NCBI RefSeq assembly: GCF_028683135.1
Contig: NZ_JAJUBB010000018.1
Span: 40,689 to 104,688 of the forward strand
DNA length: 64,000 nt
Direction: 5' to 3'
Origin: Enterovibrio qingdaonensis
GTDB taxonomy: Bacteria; Pseudomonadota; Gammaproteobacteria; Enterobacterales; Vibrionaceae
In this document: positions 61,046 through 64,000 of the stretch, one piece after another
How the letters are laid out: each line of letters begins with the position of its first letter
How positions within the stretch are numbered: the first letter of the stretch is position 1
Notes under the pieces: generated by a model
Database searches by the model: none
What the model was told of the DNA's origin: nothing
What the model saw: only the letters and a program-made list of their open reading frames with translations
Position numbers and translations under genes: made by a program

Positions 61046-61378
61046 TAATTTGACGGAGAGATAGGGATTTGTAAATTATCTACACTGAAACCTATAAGAA
61101 TCAAAGTCTTTGACTCAATGGAGGTTTTTCCGTTGAAAATAGAAAATCAGATATCCATCAATGAATCACACTCGACTCGACAGCCATAAGAGAGTCTTTC
61201 AAAGCACAAATTACCGCTTTGTAACTACGTTCCATTTAAAGGTTCAGTTAAAAATTACAAACTAAAAGCTCGAACATAATAGCTAATCTCAAGCTAAAAA
61301 TAAGCAATTCCATGTATTGATCATGCTTGATACAATAGAGTTATATAAACAATTTCATATATTTAGGTAAAGTTTAGT
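61046..61378 (+). other. AT-rich gap before the KAP NTPase gene
   Basis: No gene was found. The base composition falls sharply here and stays low to the end of the window, which suggests transferred DNA. No integrase, attachment site or flanking repeat was seen. An AGG element lies about 10 bases before the next ATG. Confidence 0.4.
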
Positions 61379-63703
61379 ATGGGTGATTATGAGTGGGGAC
61401 GAGAGAATGGCTTATGGGGAGAAGATGGCATCCCTTACGAAATTGCTGATCAACTATCAGATGATGACAATGACCCAGATGATTTTAAAGTACGCTCGAA
61501 CAATCTGAACTCAGAGCCACCTCACTACTCCAAAGAAGTGTTTCCTGGCATGCGTGAATCAGGAAATGTAAAAAACACTTCAAACTACACCATTGCAGAG
61601 TATGAAGATAAAGGTTTTAGACTTGAATCAATAGCTCTAGAAATCCAACATCACATCAACAGTCATTTCGTCTTATATGATTATAAAGGGTCTATCTTAA
61701 CAAATAGCTCTGAAGTAATCCGTGTTTTACATACATTTTATACATACGATGTCTATGTTGACGGCGACGTGTTAGGTATCTCTGACACTTTGTTAGCCCT
61801 TACATCACAAAGCCATACTCCTGATTTTAACGCCCCTTTAGAGAACGACGTAGCTTCAAACATTCAGCTCTGGCATATGCAACTACATCCAAATTACGTA
61901 AATTGGGGGAAGGAGAAAGAACTTCTTGAGAAATATGCTCTTATAGGTTTAGGCAAAAGTAAACAAGAACCTTCCTTCATCAATTTCGAAAAGATGAAGA
62001 TCAACGATATTGTTCTAGTTCGAAGAGGAAACATCCCAGTCGCTTTAGTACAAGTTAATAGCGAACTGGAAGAAATAAATGATAATAAGGATGAAACCCT
62101 AAACTTAGATTGGTTCAAATATAGAAGGAAAGTTATTGTCCTAGAATATGCAAACAGTGATATGGATAAATTCCCTAACACTAGAGGAACACTTTCCTTA
62201 GCAAACAATAAGAATTCATTGTCTTATCAGTATATTATTGATTGGTATAATTCAATACCTAGACAAAGAAACAATCCAATAAAAATACCTAAAACCATAT
62301 TAATTAAGGAGGCTCCTCCATCGTTTAATGTAGAGTCCATATCTAAATCCTTGTCGGCAATAATTACTAAAAAACCAGACGAATCAGGAATGATGGTGGG
62401 TATCTTTGGTAAATGGGGACGCGGAAAAACGTATCTCTTCAACAAAATTTGGGAAAGTATAAGTTCTAACGATAATAGTTACCATCGAGTTGATTTTTCA
62501 GCTTGGAAGTATCAAGAAACAAAAGAATCTTGGGCGTACTTGTATGAAAACTTAATTAATGCATACTTAACCCCAAATCATAAATGTTTACCAAAGTGGT
62601 TGTCGAGTTCAATAAAACTATTTAGTCTCAATTATAGCAAGCACAAATATTTACCTATATTTAGTTTTCTTCTCATTATATCTTTTTCTATTTATTGGAA
62701 TTTTTATAATGGCAGCACCGAATTAATTAAGCTAATAGTAAACTCATTCAGTGTAATTTTTATTGTAAAGTTATTCTTATTCTATCTAACAAATAAGAAT
62801 CGAGCTTTGAATATTGTCAAGCAATATATTCATAAACCAGGGTATTCTGATTACTTGGGAATGCAAGCTGAGATAGAGAATGAGATTGAGCACCTTCTTA
62901 AAACATGGATACCAAAAGAAAATGATGGTAAAGTCATCCTATTTGTTGATGATATTGATAGGTGTGAAACCAGCAAAATAGTAAAATTAATTGATGGACT
63001 ACGAATCATCCTTGATAATCCAGAAATTCATAAAAGACTGATTATCATAACTGCAATTGATGAGAAAATACTTAAAAACTCAATTGAAGATAAATATCAA
63101 AAGCTAAACAATAATGACAGAAACTTATTTAAAGAATACATTGAAAAAATATTCATAATAGGTATAAAGCTCAATGACCTAGAAATAGACGAAGTCAAAG
63201 AATACATATCAAACTTAGTTAAAAATGATCGGAAAGAGTTAAATGCTCCTGATAATAGAATGTCAGAAAGTCAAGATGCATTGATTGTAGAGCCTATTTA
63301 TTCATCCGAAACCGTTATTACGGTGGATGATAATGGCGAGAGTAAATCATCTGAGAATTCCGAGCTTAAAACAAACAAGTTGGACATAGAAAGAGAAATT
63401 GAAATATCAAAAGAAGAAGAGACTGCGTTAATTGAATCAATCTCAAGACTCAATAATCCAACACCACGTAAAATCAGGATATTCTATTATAAGTATTTGA
63501 TTTTAAAGCAAATATTTCACGTAAGACTTCTAGATAAGAAACTTATTGACACATGGGATATTGAATGTGACGAAAAGATCATCATTGACATATTGATTCA
63601 CATTAGTAACAGCGAAAGTTTACCTAGCTATTCAAATCCTAATATTAGCATTGATATACTAGAAGAACTGAAGTACTCGGCAAACATGCTCTCCGTATTA
63701 TAA
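61379..63703 (+). CDS. KAP-family P-loop NTPase with EVE/PUA-like N-terminal domain
   Basis: This large protein of 774 residues has two recognisable parts. Residues about 150-260 (IQLWHMQLHPNYVNWGKEKE, then MKINDIVLVRRGNIPVALVQV) resemble EVE/PUA-type domains that read modified nucleic acids. From about 330 a KAP NTPase follows: Walker A GKWGRGKT (Lys350) and Walker B ILFVDDIDRCE (Asp524, Asp525). Two membrane helices (about 425-475) interrupt the NTPase, as is typical of KAP proteins. An acidic linker lies near 640-690. KAP NTPases include phage-exclusion factors. The gene is AT-rich, unlike its neighbours, suggesting transfer. A defence role is inference. Confidence 0.75.
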   Translation: MGDYEWGRENGLWGEDGIPYEIADQLSDDDNDPDDFKVRSNNLNSEPPHYSKEVFPGMRESGNVKNTSNYTIAEYEDKGFRLESIALEIQHHINSHFVLYDYKGSILTNSSEVIRVLHTFYTYDVYVDGDVLGISDTLLALTSQSHTPDFNAPLENDVASNIQLWHMQLHPNYVNWGKEKELLEKYALIGLGKSKQEPSFINFEKMKINDIVLVRRGNIPVALVQVNSELEEINDNKDETLNLDWFKYRRKVIVLEYANSDMDKFPNTRGTLSLANNKNSLSYQYIIDWYNSIPRQRNNPIKIPKTILIKEAPPSFNVESISKSLSAIITKKPDESGMMVGIFGKWGRGKTYLFNKIWESISSNDNSYHRVDFSAWKYQETKESWAYLYENLINAYLTPNHKCLPKWLSSSIKLFSLNYSKHKYLPIFSFLLIISFSIYWNFYNGSTELIKLIVNSFSVIFIVKLFLFYLTNKNRALNIVKQYIHKPGYSDYLGMQAEIENEIEHLLKTWIPKENDGKVILFVDDIDRCETSKIVKLIDGLRIILDNPEIHKRLIIITAIDEKILKNSIEDKYQKLNNNDRNLFKEYIEKIFIIGIKLNDLEIDEVKEYISNLVKNDRKELNAPDNRMSESQDALIVEPIYSSETVITVDDNGESKSSENSELKTNKLDIEREIEISKEEETALIESISRLNNPTPRKIRIFYYKYLILKQIFHVRLLDKKLIDTWDIECDEKIIIDILIHISNSESLPSYSNPNISIDILEELKYSANMLSVL

Positions 63704-63780
63704 TTGTGTAAATGCTGTGGGTAGGATAATCTTCATCTATCGAACAGCTTCATATACCCTGATCATGTATGGATAAAATA

Positions 63781-63817
63781 CTCTCTAACGTATATTTCCT
63801 TTTTATACGCTAGAGAG
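63781..63817 (+). terminator. Hairpin downstream of the KAP NTPase gene
   Basis: CTCTCTAACGTATA pairs with TATACGCTAGAGAG over 14 positions with one mismatch around a nine-base loop, about 80 bases past the stop. No clear T run follows, so it is a likely but not certain terminator. Confidence 0.5.
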
Positions 63818-64000
63818 TGCATTTCAACTGTAATTTTTGAGCAGATAGTATCTTTTATCGACACTTGTATGATTTTGCTATTTTCCATCCTTTATATTCT
63901 GTATTTAGCAGAAAAAAGGGACAGACACTTTTGGAAGTTCTATTTATCTATTCTATGTTCCCATACAATTACCCAGTTCCTCAATAAGAAATAGGGAGAT

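Noticed and set aside
1..64000. tRNA, rRNA, CRISPR arrays, integrases or complete insertion sequences
   Set aside because: None could be recognised by eye on either strand; a tool-based scan for tRNAs and small RNAs was not possible here.

Overview
The window looks like chromosomal DNA of a marine gammaproteobacterium of the Vibrionaceae. Enterovibrio, Grimontia or Vibrio is an inference from gene content (an EcfP/PknT-type sigma factor and kinase pair, GltS, TRAP transport, inositol and sugar-acid islands), not from a marker gene. No rRNA, tRNA, CRISPR array or complete insertion sequence was seen. Most of the window has moderate GC; the last 3 kb is clearly AT-rich.

Region 1 (1-19 kb) holds housekeeping and envelope genes. 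They are a truncated MFS transporter, a periplasmic RNase T2, a DUF2867 protein, an NRAMP-like transporter behind a leader with a terminator-like hairpin, a hybrid histidine kinase, an adenine deaminase, a GT-C-like membrane protein, the GltS glutamate symporter and a FUSC protein. A large protein with a TIR/DUF4062-like start, helical repeats and two membrane spans follows, with a small membrane protein and a lipoprotein. The region ends in a tightly coupled pair: an ECF sigma factor without the usual acidic motif, and a transmembrane Ser/Thr kinase. This pair matches the sigma-phosphorylation system EcfP/PknT of Vibrio parahaemolyticus.

Region 2 (19-39.5 kb) is a large myo-inositol catabolic island. 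It has iolA, iolC (fused to a DUF2090 aldolase), iolG, iolB, iolE, iolD, a second iolC, a second iolB, a class II aldolase iolJ, two further Gfo/Idh/MocA dehydrogenases and the inositol ABC transporter (ibpA, iatA, iatP). RpiR-type and LacI-type regulators are present. A recurrent GAAA-N6-TTTC palindrome sits before iolC, between iolB and a divergent phytanoyl-CoA-dioxygenase-like gene, and (one mismatch) before the RpiR gene.

Region 3 (39.5-48.6 kb) is a nine-gene minus-strand operon for D-galactonate or related sugar acids: dgoR, dgoK, dgoA, TRAP dctPQM, dgoD, an IlvD/Edd dehydratase and a DapA-like aldolase. It is flanked by two copies of the same 171-bp gene end, one belonging to the intact Gfo/Idh gene and one to a decayed remnant. 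This suggests the module was inserted by recombination.

Region 4 (48.9-52 kb) is a two-gene unit: a radical SAM protein with an N-terminal SPASM-like cysteine region, and a PIG-L-type deacetylase with an N-terminal PqqD/RRE-like segment. I do not recognise this combination.

Region 5 (52-61 kb) is a glycyl-radical enzyme locus: a LacI regulator, a GRE activase, a GRE of the choline-lyase/sulfolyase branch, a TauE/SafE anion exporter, an iron-dependent alcohol dehydrogenase and an NCS2-like permease. The simplest reading is fermentation of a C2 or C3 sulfonate (isethionate or dihydroxypropanesulfonate): uptake, C-S cleavage, sulfite export and reduction of the carbonyl product. A perfect 14-bp palindrome at the activase start is a likely operator.

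Region 6 (61-64 kb) is AT-rich and carries an EVE/PUA-like plus KAP P-loop NTPase protein, a candidate defence gene. A short GGGACAGACAC motif near the right edge may belong to a repeat outside the window.
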